Source of the DNA: an uncultured Thiotrichaceae bacterium
GTDB taxonomy: Bacteria; Pseudomonadota; Gammaproteobacteria; Thiotrichales; Thiotrichaceae
NCBI GenBank assembly: GCA_937925855.1
Contig: CALAMO010000043.1
Span: forward strand, 1 to 34,404
Direction of reading: 5' to 3'
Length of the DNA: 34,404 nt
Part shown: positions 26,589-34,018 of the stretch, piece after piece
Layout of the letters: every line of letters begins with the position of its first letter
Numbering within the stretch: position 1 is the stretch's first letter
The notes under the pieces: generated by a model
Databases searched by the model: none
Seen by the model: the letters and a program-made list of their open reading frames with translations, nothing else
Told to the model about the DNA's origin: nothing
Program-made: the position numbers and the translations under genes

Positions 26589-27781
26589 GCGGCCTTTCCG
26601 CCTTCAAGGTTTAGGAAATTGTAATATTTATTTAGCGTATCAATTTTTTTAATTCCTAGAAGGCCAAAAGCTTCATTATATAGCGTTTTTCCTTCATGAA
26701 CCTCAGAAAGCAGTGCCTGAGAAAATAAGCGCCCATTTTTCAGATTGAGCATAACATTATATTTTGGGCCACCAGGAGAGTCGGACTCTTTTTGGCGCTT
26801 CTTCTTATCGAAACTTATTTCTGCTTGGTAAGCAGATTTAAACTCGTTTCTATTAATAAGCTTTGCGTCGTATGCCCGAATAGAACTGACTAACCGGCTA
26901 ACTTTGCAGGTTTTGCTAACTCGCTGAATATTGTTATCAACGGTGTCTTCTTTGTCCCACAAAGATTTAATGATTGAGAACGGAACTAAGACCTCAGCCG
27001 CAATCCGATCACATTTGCTTTCGATGGAGTTGCTCGTGCTGCTGTTACGACTACCAAGGTCGTAATTAGACACCCCTCCTTCTCCCATCCATATATGAGC
27101 AAATTCATGGATAATAGAAAATACCTGTGCAGACTTAGCATCTTTAGTGTTAATAAAAACAACTGGGCTATAGGGATCATAAAGCGCGAACCCTCTGAAT
27201 TCATCAACAGATAAACCACGATTGTTGTTACTCCCAACAGTGCCACTTCGGAAAACTAGAATACCCAGCTCCTCAGCATTTGTGACAAGCATATTAACGA
27301 ATGCGTTAGTGTCTTTAGCCAGGTTGCGTGCTTTGTCTACCTGCAAGTACTGAATGATAGACTCAGCAATATCTTTAATAGCTGAATGACGATTAAATTC
27401 ACCAGCAAAAGGGAGAGGGGAGAATCCCTCACGTAACCGGTACTCTTTGAACCATTGCTGTTTCAGTAGAGAAGAATGATAGACATCAATAAAATCAGGA
27501 CTAAATTCTGTCCGTTCTTCGTTTCTGATTGTACGGAGATCAGGTACCTCCAACAACTCTTTAGGGGGGGTATTTAAGAAAAGGTAGCCGAAAGGTATTT
27601 TCAACTTATTTGCAAGTTGTTTGGCTTGGTTAACAGTAGGCTTGTCCTCGCCAGACTCCCACTGCATAAGCTTCTCTGGTTTAACGGTGGGTCTCATTGT
27701 AGCGGCCAAATCAATCAATGAAACACTAGATCGCGCACGACCCCATGTAATCATTTTTCCATTGATTAGTGCTTTTGCCAT
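26585..27781 (-). CDS. XRE-ImmA/IrrE metallopeptidase, antitoxin of the DUF4411 pair
   Basis: A 398-residue protein with an XRE-like helix-turn-helix (about residues 8-70, ending with the PFGYLFLNTPP motif typical of this family) and an ImmA/IrrE zinc-peptidase domain with HEFAH at residues 225-229. Proteins of this kind stand before DUF4411 genes and are thought to repress the operon and counter the toxin. The four-base overlap with the DUF4411 gene supports this. No clear ribosome-binding site is seen before the ATG. AT content is higher than in the housekeeping genes, which fits acquired DNA. Confidence 0.85.
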   Translation of the reverse strand: MAKALINGKMITWGRARSSVSLIDLAATMRPTVKPEKLMQWESGEDKPTVNQAKQLANKLKIPFGYLFLNTPPKELLEVPDLRTIRNEERTEFSPDFIDVYHSSLLKQQWFKEYRLREGFSPLPFAGEFNRHSAIKDIAESIIQYLQVDKARNLAKDTNAFVNMLVTNAEELGILVFRSGTVGSNNNRGLSVDEFRGFALYDPYSPVVFINTKDAKSAQVFSIIHEFAHIWMGEGGVSNYDLGSRNSSTSNSIESKCDRIAAEVLVPFSIIKSLWDKEDTVDNNIQRVSKTCKVSRLVSSIRAYDAKLINRNEFKSAYQAEISFDKKKRQKESDSPGGPKYNVMLNLKNGRLFSQALLSEVHEGKTLYNEAFGLLGIKKIDTLNKYYNFLNLEGGKAA

Positions 27782-27903
27782 AGCCGTCGGAAGTTAGCCA
27801 CGAGTATTTTGTGCCAACCTTGTACCACCTCATTAACATTAGTGAAAAGAAAATAGCACAACCTGAAGCATCATGCAGTATCAGAGGAGATGTGCGTGTG
27901 TAA

Positions 27904-28173
27904 ATTACTTATCAAGTATCAACGACAGAACTGCTGCAAGGGCAATATGACTTTGATGAGCTGGAAGGCCTGGCAGAGAACGAAAAACAAACCCTGCTGG
28001 ATGCGGCGGTGCTGCGTTTCCTTGAACATACTATCTGCTTCCGCGATACCTTTGACGACGACACACTGCTGATCTTCCCCAGCCTGATTAAACAGAAACG
28101 GCCTTTGCAAGATGATGTACCGACTACTGATGATATTTCCTATGTGGTGCATAGACAGTCTGATGATTTATAG
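27904..28173 (+). pseudogene. C-terminal remnant of a larger protein
   Basis: An open frame between TAA at 27901 and TAG at 28171 with no start codon and clear protein-like composition (QYDFDELEGLAENEKQTLL, then LEHTICFRDTFDDDTLLIFP and SLIKQKRP). It looks like the end of a lost larger protein. The IFPSLIKQKRP part reminds me of bacterial STAND/Roco-type NTPases with a COR-like region, but this is a weak guess. The overlapping 60-residue frame starting at 27890 has poor composition and is not a gene. Confidence 0.55.
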
Positions 28174-28221
28174 CCTAAACCGATAAAAGGAGCTTCCCAT
28201 TCTCTTGCGCTCATCTATAAT

Positions 28222-28237
28222 TATAATTGCAATTATA
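28222..28237. promoter_or_regulatory. Palindromic operator before RHH-VapC operon
   Basis: A perfect 16-base palindrome, TATAATTGCAATTATA, ends 15 bases before the antitoxin ATG. TATAAT hexamers at 28216 and 28222 could be the -10. It is a likely site for autorepression by the RHH antitoxin. Confidence 0.55.
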
Positions 28238-28252
28238 TTTTAGGACTGCACT

Positions 28253-28483
28253 ATGGGCCAAATCACAATCTACCTGGATGATGACATCATCAACACAGTA
28301 CAGAAACAAGCAGTCAGCGAGAAAATTTCCAAAAGCCAATGGATCGCCCGCCTCATCAAAGAACGTACCCGCACAGAATGGCCCGAAAGTATCAAAGCAA
28401 TGGCCGGAAGCTGGCAGGATTTCCCTGAGGCAGAAGAAATACGTGCAGGAATGGGACAGGATGTTGAGCGGGAACCGCTATGA
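28253..28483 (+). CDS. RHH (CopG-type) antitoxin of a VapBC-like pair
   Basis: A 76-residue antitoxin. The N-terminus GQITIYLDDDIINTVQKQA and then KSQWIARLIKE form the strand-helix-helix of a ribbon-helix-helix DNA-binding fold. The tail (EWPESIKAMAGSWQDFPEAEEIR) is the toxin-wrapping part. Its stop overlaps the toxin start by four bases (ATGA). A perfect palindrome lies immediately upstream. The AGGA at 28242 gives a reasonable ribosome-binding site. Confidence 0.88.
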   Translation: MGQITIYLDDDIINTVQKQAVSEKISKSQWIARLIKERTRTEWPESIKAMAGSWQDFPEAEEIRAGMGQDVEREPL

Positions 28484-28875
28484 AATACATGCTGGACACC
28501 AATACCCTGATCTATTACTTCAAAGACATGGGGAATGTTAAACAGCAACTACTCAGCAAGTCACCGCAAGATATTTTGCTTTCATCAATAGTACTGTATG
28601 AAATTGAAACTGGTTTAGCCAAGTCGATTAACCCAGATAAGCGCCGTGAGCAGATAGCGGAGTTTGCCTCAGTAGTGCCTGTGCTTGAGTTTGGTGAGTC
28701 CGAGGCGAAAGCCGCTGCACAGGTACGTGCTCGATTAGAACAGGCTGGGCAACCCATTGGGCCGGTGGATAATTTAATTGCGGGTGCAGCTTTAACATCC
28801 GGTGCGGTACTGGTTACACGCAATGTTAGCGAGTTTGGGCGAGTAGCTGGCCTGCAAGTTGAGAATTGGTTTTGA
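28480..28875 (+). CDS. vapC: VapC-type PIN-domain ribonuclease toxin
   Basis: A 131-residue PIN toxin that should cut a specific RNA, often initiator tRNA or rRNA in this class, when free of its antitoxin. The acidic active site is intact: Asp6 in MLDTNTLIYYF, a glutamate in YEIETG, the aspartate in GPVDNLIAG, and the downstream TRNVSEF motif. It overlaps the antitoxin gene by four bases. It converges on the lone RHH antitoxin gene with nine bases between stops. Confidence 0.92.
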   Translation: MKYMLDTNTLIYYFKDMGNVKQQLLSKSPQDILLSSIVLYEIETGLAKSINPDKRREQIAEFASVVPVLEFGESEAKAAAQVRARLEQAGQPIGPVDNLIAGAALTSGAVLVTRNVSEFGRVAGLQVENWF

Positions 28876-28884
28876 CTAACAGCG

Positions 28885-29103
28885 TTAAATGCCCATAGCA
28901 TCCAGCTCGTCTAACATCCGCAAAGCCTTTTTAGGATCACCACGCAATTGTGCGGCTAAAAACTGCTGCTTTGCCGCTTCTTCTGCCAACAACTGCGCAT
29001 AAAGCTCATTCGTCAGCTTGTTAACACTGATTCCGCGTTGCTGAGCCACTTTTTTCAGGTCACCAGCAATGTCTTCTGGTAGGCGGATTGAGAATATAGT
29101 CAT
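28885..29103 (-). CDS. Lone RHH antitoxin-like protein
   Basis: A 72-residue ribbon-helix-helix protein: TIFSIRLPEDIAGDLKKVAQ gives the strand and first helix, RGISVNKLTNELYAQLLAEE the second. The C-terminal part is Gln/Ala-rich. No toxin gene lies next to it on the same strand: downstream is the converging VapC and upstream is the divergent brnT. It is either an orphan antitoxin, the remnant of a pair, or a regulator acting on the shared upstream region with brnT. Confidence 0.75.
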   Translation of the reverse strand: MTIFSIRLPEDIAGDLKKVAQQRGISVNKLTNELYAQLLAEEAAKQQFLAAQLRGDPKKALRMLDELDAMGI

Positions 29104-29149
29104 AACTTCAGTAACCTCAGCGTGCTTGTGAAGATAATTGCTCTACTTC

Positions 29150-29165
29150 TATTATACATATAATA
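29150..29165. promoter_or_regulatory. Dyad between divergent RHH gene and brnT
   Basis: TATTATA and TATAATA flank two bases (16 bases in all), touching the first brnT ATG. It includes TATAAT at 29159-29164 and TATTAT at 29150-29155. TTGTGA at 29126-29131 gives an 18-base spacing to TATTAT. It is a plausible joint promoter and BrnA operator. Confidence 0.5.
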
Positions 29166-29166
29166 T

Positions 29167-29442
29167 ATGCACATGATCGAAATCGACCTCGTCAAAGCAA
29201 GAAGAAACCCTGCTAACCACAATATCAACTTAGCGGAAGCGGAAACAGTTCTGTATGACCCATTGGCACTGACATTGGAAGATGGCACTGCTGATGGCGA
29301 ACAACGTTTTCTTACCGTTGGTATGGACGCAGAAGGTCGGATTCTCGCAGTTGTCTACACATGGCGCGGTGACAATATACGATTAATCTCAGCGCGAAAG
29401 GCCACAGGCCGGGAAAAACAAAACTATGAAAGCAGAATATGA
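29167..29442 (+). CDS. brnT: BrnT ribonuclease toxin
   Basis: BrnT is a RelE-fold ribonuclease that halts growth by cutting RNA. The 91-residue protein follows the family pattern: an IDLVKARRNPANHNINLAEAE start, then VLYDPLALTLED, GEQRFLTVGMDAEGRILAVVYT and the end block RLISARKATGREKQNYE. ATGs at 29167 and 29173 are both in frame; the second is nearer the usual family start. Neither has a ribosome-binding site, and the -10-like elements lie almost against the start, so the mRNA could be leaderless. It overlaps brnA by 17 bases, toxin first, as is standard for BrnTA. Confidence 0.9.
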   Translation: MHMIEIDLVKARRNPANHNINLAEAETVLYDPLALTLEDGTADGEQRFLTVGMDAEGRILAVVYTWRGDNIRLISARKATGREKQNYESRI

Positions 29443-29698
29443 TTTGAGCAATGCCAAGCGGGGCGCTGTACTCCCTTCAGAAGGAAAAAAACGTATCACA
29501 ATGTACCTCGATAATGAGGTGGTAGAGGCATTCAAGATTAAGGCAGATGAACAAGGTACCGGCTACCAGACCATGATTAATAATGTGTTGCGTGAATATC
29601 TCGGGACGCAGGCCAAACCTGTTGATGAAGCCACGCTGCGTCGTATTCTGCGCGAAGAAATAAAGGGCACTGCACAGGCGGGGCGGCCTGAGGTGTAA
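29426..29698 (+). CDS. brnA: BrnA antitoxin
   Basis: BrnA neutralises BrnT and represses the operon. The 90-residue protein has the RHH fold in its second half: RITMYLDNEVVEAFKIKADE, then GTGYQTMINNVLREYL, followed by a helical tail (DEATLRRILREEIKG). It begins inside brnT, 17 bases before the brnT stop. The divergent dyad at 29150 is its most likely operator. A long hairpin follows the stop. Confidence 0.9.
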   Translation: MKAEYDLSNAKRGAVLPSEGKKRITMYLDNEVVEAFKIKADEQGTGYQTMINNVLREYLGTQAKPVDEATLRRILREEIKGTAQAGRPEV

Positions 29699-29702
29699 GT
29701 AT

Positions 29703-29741
29703 CTATCAGCTGTTGCGCAAGAGAACTTCAACAGTTGATAG
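29703..29741. terminator. Long hairpin between brnA and vapC
   Basis: CTATCAGCTGTTG (29703-29715) and CAACAGTTGATAG (29729-29741) make a 13-pair stem with one G-U pair and a 13-base loop. It sits between two convergent operons. No T run follows on either side. Confidence 0.5.
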
Positions 29742-29782
29742 TGCAGAATTGATACGCGCCGACAGCGATGAACGCTGAAACC

Positions 29783-30211
29783 TTAGCCATTTATAAACGG
29801 ATTAAACACCTCAACACCTAACCCGGCAAAATCCTTAGTATTCCGAGTGACTACCTTAAGCTGCTGCACCTGCGCCGTACCAGCAATCAGTGAGTCCGCC
29901 AAAGGCAGTAAATATCCCTGCTGCTTACGCTGCACACGGAACAGAGCTGCCTGTTGCGCTTCAGCCCGTCCCAGTGGAATGATGTACTCAGCATACTGTT
30001 TGACCAACTGAACGATAACACCCTGTATGTTCTGCCTACGCCTACCCTCAGGCAATAGCTTCGCCCCATATTCTAACTCATGCAGTGTAATTGCCGATAA
30101 ATGCGCAATAGACAAGCTCCCGACAAATCGAATGACGCCCGCATCTGGCTCTGGCTGGGTCAGCTCTGAAATAATATTCGTATCAAGTAAGTAATCCATG
30201 ATAGCGCTCAC
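29783..30211 (-). CDS. vapC: VapC-type PIN-domain ribonuclease toxin
   Basis: A 142-residue PIN toxin of the FitB/VapC kind. Active-site marks: LLDTNIISELTQPEP near the N-terminus, HELEYGAKLLPEGRR, LPLADSLIAGTA and the closing VTRNTKDF. The first in-frame start is a GTG at 30211 that overlaps the antitoxin stop by four bases (GTGA). An ATG four codons later (30199) gives the N-terminus MDYLLDTN, closer to relatives. It is the second gene of a phd-vapC-type operon. Confidence 0.9.
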   Translation of the reverse strand: MSAIMDYLLDTNIISELTQPEPDAGVIRFVGSLSIAHLSAITLHELEYGAKLLPEGRRRQNIQGVIVQLVKQYAEYIIPLGRAEAQQAALFRVQRKQQGYLLPLADSLIAGTAQVQQLKVVTRNTKDFAGLGVEVFNPFING

Positions 30212-30474
30212 TCGAAAGATACTTCTCGGTCTGGTGCTTTTCTATCCGGCAGTTCCAGCTCGTCACAACCTGTAAAGTTATTTATCAGCCATTGCCCCAT
30301 TGGCTCAGTCGGAGCCTGAAGCTTTTCCCATTGCTCAACCGGCACAACAACATAAGGTTTTTTAGTGCCAATATACTGTGGTTGCTCGTTGGCGCTGCGT
30401 AATAATTCAGACAGCTTTGACTTCGCTTCGGCTATCGTCCAGACAGTGCTATTTGGTTCATATGAATAAGGCAT
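30208..30474 (-). CDS. Phd/YefM-type antitoxin
   Basis: An 88-residue antitoxin with the Phd/YefM signature TVWTIAEAKSKLSELLRSA, followed by the strand KKPYVVVPVEQWEKL. This N-terminal fold binds DNA as a dimer, while the C-terminal part (PDRKAPDREVSFE) should cover the toxin. The stop overlaps the vapC start. A 12-base palindrome 20 bases upstream of the ATG is the likely operator. Confidence 0.88.
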   Translation of the reverse strand: MPYSYEPNSTVWTIAEAKSKLSELLRSANEQPQYIGTKKPYVVVPVEQWEKLQAPTEPMGQWLINNFTGCDELELPDRKAPDREVSFE

Positions 30475-30493
30475 AATGGGTGACTCTTTTAAG

Positions 30494-30505
30494 TAGTCTA
30501 GACTA
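30494..30505. promoter_or_regulatory. Palindromic operator before phd-vapC
   Basis: TAGTCTAGACTA is a perfect 12-base palindrome, followed by a repeat of GACTA at 30506-30510. It is positioned about 20 bases before the Phd-type antitoxin start, where repressor binding would block transcription. Confidence 0.5.
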
Positions 30506-30553
30506 GACTATATGCTAGATCTTGGCAAGTCACCTGCCTCCCTGGCGAACCGA

Positions 30554-31042
30554 CTAAGTGCTGATCGCCGTAAAAATCTGCTCAGCCAGCCCTTTAGAAA
30601 ACTGACTATGTTCTCGCTTCCCCTCATGATCAAAAATATCAACCATCGCGCCTTCATAAATCACCCAAACCTCTTGTGCGCCTTTAGCAAGATATAGCTC
30701 CGTTTTCTGCGCCATTTCCTGTTTGGAATTAGAAGGTGAAACAATCTCCACACACAGCTCAGGTGCTTTGTTGTAGGGCGTGGCATAACCATGCTCAGCT
30801 ACAAATGCTGCCGAAGCCCAAACTACATCCGCTACTTTGACACCATCAGACGTATTCACCGAACACTCCGTAATGATCTCGCCCTTTGGCATATTGTTCC
30901 ACAGCATGGCGGAGAGGCGACCCTGAATGCGGCCATGGTGATTAGATGCCGGACTCATCAACAGTTTGCCAAATTTATTTAGTTCGATTTTGAAAGGCAG
31001 GTTTTGCAGCTGCGAGTCATTTAGGACTTCTGACCATTCCAT
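30554..31042 (-). CDS. Uma2-family (DUF820) PD-(D/E)XK nuclease-like protein
   Basis: A 162-residue protein of the Uma2 family, which has the restriction-endonuclease fold and no settled biological role. Likely catalytic residues are Asp72 (VKVADVVW) and Glu99 (CVEIVSPSNS), followed by the helix with KTELYLAKGAQEVWVI. I chose the ATG at 31042 because AAGG lies upstream and the residues before it look non-coding; the frame is open to 31156. It sits alone between two toxin-antitoxin operons and has no obvious partner. Confidence 0.85.
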   Translation of the reverse strand: MEWSEVLNDSQLQNLPFKIELNKFGKLLMSPASNHHGRIQGRLSAMLWNNMPKGEIITECSVNTSDGVKVADVVWASAAFVAEHGYATPYNKAPELCVEIVSPSNSKQEMAQKTELYLAKGAQEVWVIYEGAMVDIFDHEGKREHSQFSKGLAEQIFTAIST

Positions 31043-31142
31043 GAGCTTGACCTTTGGTTTGTCTATGGCTCTTATTATACGGCATTTGTGGCTACGGGCG
31101 TAAAAATGACTGATTAGATAGGTCAGTGATCCAGTCCAACCA

Positions 31143-31535
31143 TCAGCCCTCCCCAAAACACCGCTTCAACAACTTTCTATCAAAACTCAGCAGCTCAAAC
31201 CCATAATGCCTGCTCTTCACACAGAGTAACGCATCAACAAAATCCAGATTTTTGTACAGCACAATATTTAACGCTTCGATAACCTGAAATTTGTCATCAT
31301 TAATGACACCGTTAAACGACAGAATGATCTTTAAATCTTCCAGTACCTCAGCTTTGGGTAACTTATAAAATTTGTGCAAGACAAAAAAAGCTTCCATGAC
31401 CACCGAATCAAGAATGATGACCTGTTTTTCAGCTTGTTCTACCTGCTCAAAGATAGAGTTCCCCTGCGGTGATAACTCGGTATGGTCACCCAGCAAATAA
31501 CGAACGATAACATTAGCATCAATCAGCGCTGTCAT
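31143..31535 (-). CDS. PIN-domain toxin
   Basis: A 130-residue PIN nuclease. The acidic pocket is visible in TALIDANVIVRYLLGD, the glutamate of VVMEAFFVLHKFY, LDFVDALLCVKSR and LLSFDRKLLKR. It overlaps the preceding 85-codon gene by 17 bases, which marks the two as a toxin-antitoxin pair with the antitoxin first. It is AT-rich compared with nearby transporters. Its RNA target cannot be predicted. Confidence 0.9.
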   Translation of the reverse strand: MTALIDANVIVRYLLGDHTELSPQGNSIFEQVEQAEKQVIILDSVVMEAFFVLHKFYKLPKAEVLEDLKIILSFNGVINDDKFQVIEALNIVLYKNLDFVDALLCVKSRHYGFELLSFDRKLLKRCFGEG

Positions 31536-31776
31536 GCTTTTCCGTGAATGCGGCTACCATTGCTGCTTCACGCGCCTGTGCGTAGTCTACATCCTGTAAA
31601 TCTGCAGGAATCCGGTTACCATATTTTCCTGCTAAACGGCGTGCGTTGTTGGTTTTAAGATGGGGGTAAACGGTGGCAATAATACGCTTGCGTCGTTTAT
31701 CCACGACCTGTAAGGGTTCCGTTAAGTGGGTTAACATAGCGATATTTTTCTGAATTTCAGCGAGTCCGGCCTGCAT
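31519..31776 (-). CDS. Putative antitoxin of the PIN pair, family not recognised
   Basis: An 85-residue protein, first in the operon. It starts with a helical MQAGLAEIQKNIAMLTHL, followed by a basic strand-like EPLQVVDKRRKRIIATVYP and a polar tail. I do not recognise a standard RHH, Phd or AbrB signature, but the position, size and 17-base overlap with the PIN gene make it the antitoxin. GGAGAG before the ATG is a strong ribosome-binding site, and the AT-rich stretch upstream (31785-31815) can hold the promoter. Confidence 0.7.
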   Translation of the reverse strand: MQAGLAEIQKNIAMLTHLTEPLQVVDKRRKRIIATVYPHLKTNNARRLAGKYGNRIPADLQDVDYAQAREAAMVAAFTEKHDSAD

Positions 31777-31834
31777 AGCCCTCTCCTATATATTTATTTC
31801 TTATTATATATATTATCAGCACTAACCGCTTAAA

Positions 31835-32467
31835 TCACCAATTACCCGCCATCCTCAGCGCCAGTGCGAAAAAGATCAGCGCTGACACATAGCGAAAAAC
31901 CAGCACAAACCCCGTATGCGTGCGCAGCAGCTGACCAAACCGCCCGGCAAAGACTCCGACCGCGCCATTAACCCAGATACCGTTCACGCTGAAAATCAGC
32001 CCCAGCAGCAAGAATTGCAGGAAGGCTGCGCCGCGTTCCGGCTCAATAAACTGTGGAATAAACGCCAGAATGAAAATCGCCACCTTTGGATTAAACAGGT
32101 TTACGATCACCCCAGCGCAAAAGGCGCGGAAAACCGAAACCGGCACGGCCTTTGTGTCTGCTGCTGCCAATTCAAAATGCAGCAGGGTCTGCACCCCCAG
32201 CCACACCAAATAAGCCACCCCGAACCAGCGGATGATTTCAAACGCCAGCGGGTAAGTCGCCAGCAGGGCAGACAAGCCCAACGCGGCGAGCAGGGTATGC
32301 ATCATTGCCCCCAACGCGATGCCCAAATTAGCCGCAAACCCGGCTTTAGGGCCGGAACGAATCCCCTGTCCCAGGCAGAACAACATATCGTTGCCGGGCG
32401 TTAAATTGAGTGCCAGAACAGCGGGGTAGAAGAGCAAAAGCTGGGCCGGATCAATCAAGCGTCGCAT
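31835..32467 (-). CDS. LysE/RhtB-family exporter
   Basis: A 210-residue inner-membrane exporter of the LysE/RhtB group, which pumps out amino acids or their derivatives. The N-terminal LNLTPGNDMLFCLGQGIRSG is the family signature, with the NP(K)VAIF motif in the middle (NLFNPKVAIFILAFIPQFI) and about six hydrophobic segments. It begins 15 bases after the stop of the MFS gene, so the two probably form one transcript. The substrate is not evident. Confidence 0.9.
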   Translation of the reverse strand: MRRLIDPAQLLLFYPAVLALNLTPGNDMLFCLGQGIRSGPKAGFAANLGIALGAMMHTLLAALGLSALLATYPLAFEIIRWFGVAYLVWLGVQTLLHFELAAADTKAVPVSVFRAFCAGVIVNLFNPKVAIFILAFIPQFIEPERGAAFLQFLLLGLIFSVNGIWVNGAVGVFAGRFGQLLRTHTGFVLVFRYVSALIFFALALRMAGNW

Positions 32468-32482
32468 CCTTTTTTTGGCTAA

Positions 32483-33862
32483 TCAGGACTGTCTTACAAA
32501 CCGCCACGCCGCCAGCAAACCCAACGCGGCAAACGGTAAACAGGCCATAAAAATCCAGAACGTCGCAGCCTGCACAATCTGGATATTATCCGCGCTGTCC
32601 AACTGCGCCGTATTGGCAACAATCCCAATATAGGCCGCCCCAAGCGCATAACCCGCCCGATGCACCGTGGGTATTGCCGCAGCAATCCGTTCTTTCTCGC
32701 TCTCCGGTGCAATAGTGCTGGCAAGGCGCAAAATAAACGTCCATGCCATACCAAAACCCGCGCCTTCCACTAGAGCAAATACCGCAATCAGCCACACCGG
32801 GCCATGTGGCACGCTAAACACAAAGCCCGCAATACTCAATGTTAAGACCAGCATGCCATAAAAAATCATGCGTCGGTCATAGCGTTCATCCAGACGCGCC
32901 ACGGCGACCGCTGCCAGGCTCCAGCCGACGGATGAACAGGCGACAATGTAGCCTGCGACTAATACCCGCATGCCATGAATCTTGGTCATCAGATATGGGC
33001 CATAAACAGAAATCGCAATGGTCGCGATAGCAAAGCAGAGAATCATCGTCAGCCCGGCGCTCAGCGGATGGCGCAGTGAGATAGGGTTAAGTGGTAACAA
33101 CCTGGAATCTCCCGCGTGCGAGTCTGCGCGCAGAAACCAGATCAGCAGGCATACGCCTAATACAATGAGCAGCGGGGTACGCAGCGGGGAAATAGCCGCA
33201 CCGGCATAGGCGATACACAACACACCCGCAGTCAACAGCAACAGGCGATTAATGGGGAAGCGTTCATTTTGCGCCGTGGTGACAGGCGCTTTGGCCTGCA
33301 CCCGGCGTAGAATCCAAACGCTTAACAATAATGCGGCGATAGCAAAAAACCCAAAGGCCTGCCGCCAGCTGGCGTAGCTGGCAAATACACCACCGATCAG
33401 CGGGCCAATAAATGCCGAGATGCCCCATACCGTCGAGACAAACGCCAGCGCCTGTGGCACCAGATGCTTCGGGAATAGCGTGTTCATCGCAACAAAAGAC
33501 AGCGCGACCAAACCGCCGCCGCCAAATCCCTGTAACACCCGCCCACACAACATGACCCACATCGCCGGAGCGAGGGCGCTAATGATGCAGCCGATCGCAA
33601 AAAGCAGCGCGGCGATTGCCATTGGCTGCTTCAGTCCATACTTGATTGCCAATAAACCGCTGGCTGCCCCGGCGACAATCGAACCGATTTCGTAGAGAGC
33701 AACTGCCCAGGGGATGAGGTTGATACCGCCGATGTCTGCGGTGATCACCGGGATCAACGTGGCGATGAGGGTCGCATCGGCAGCGTGTAACCATACCGCG
33801 AGGCAGATTAGCGCCACCGCTGGCGCATACTGGCCGGTTAGGGTGGATCTCCATGAGGACAT
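32483..33862 (-). CDS. Major facilitator superfamily transporter
   Basis: A 459-residue MFS permease, most likely a drug or metabolite exporter of the DHA2-like kind. Early residues HAADATLIATLIPVITADIGG and the motif-A-like loop KYGLKQP, then GRVLQGFGGGGLVALSF and the WGISAFIGPLIGG motif C of antiporters, support this. A second conserved loop is seen at ARLDERYDRR. There are about 12-14 hydrophobic segments. It precedes the LysE-type exporter in the same direction, which suggests joint efflux of related compounds. Confidence 0.9.
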   Translation of the reverse strand: MSSWRSTLTGQYAPAVALICLAVWLHAADATLIATLIPVITADIGGINLIPWAVALYEIGSIVAGAASGLLAIKYGLKQPMAIAALLFAIGCIISALAPAMWVMLCGRVLQGFGGGGLVALSFVAMNTLFPKHLVPQALAFVSTVWGISAFIGPLIGGVFASYASWRQAFGFFAIAALLLSVWILRRVQAKAPVTTAQNERFPINRLLLLTAGVLCIAYAGAAISPLRTPLLIVLGVCLLIWFLRADSHAGDSRLLPLNPISLRHPLSAGLTMILCFAIATIAISVYGPYLMTKIHGMRVLVAGYIVACSSVGWSLAAVAVARLDERYDRRMIFYGMLVLTLSIAGFVFSVPHGPVWLIAVFALVEGAGFGMAWTFILRLASTIAPESEKERIAAAIPTVHRAGYALGAAYIGIVANTAQLDSADNIQIVQAATFWIFMACLPFAALGLLAAWRFVRQS

Positions 33863-34018
33863 AGCGGGGTTCCAGGTTTGTGGGCGTGGGGGACTATAAA
33901 TGCTAAATCTTTATCACAATACTCACAGTTTGGTCTGAGTGCTAATATCTACGAAAAACCTCTGTTGAGTCCATTGCTGACTAAGCACATTGTACCGTTC
34001 TTTTATCAGCATGATCTT

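Noticed and set aside
27890-28072. 60-codon frame with ATG after AGAGGAGA
   Set aside because: The upstream site looks attractive, but the translation is Cys/Lys/Trp-rich and unlike a protein. The other frame here carries the protein-like remnant.
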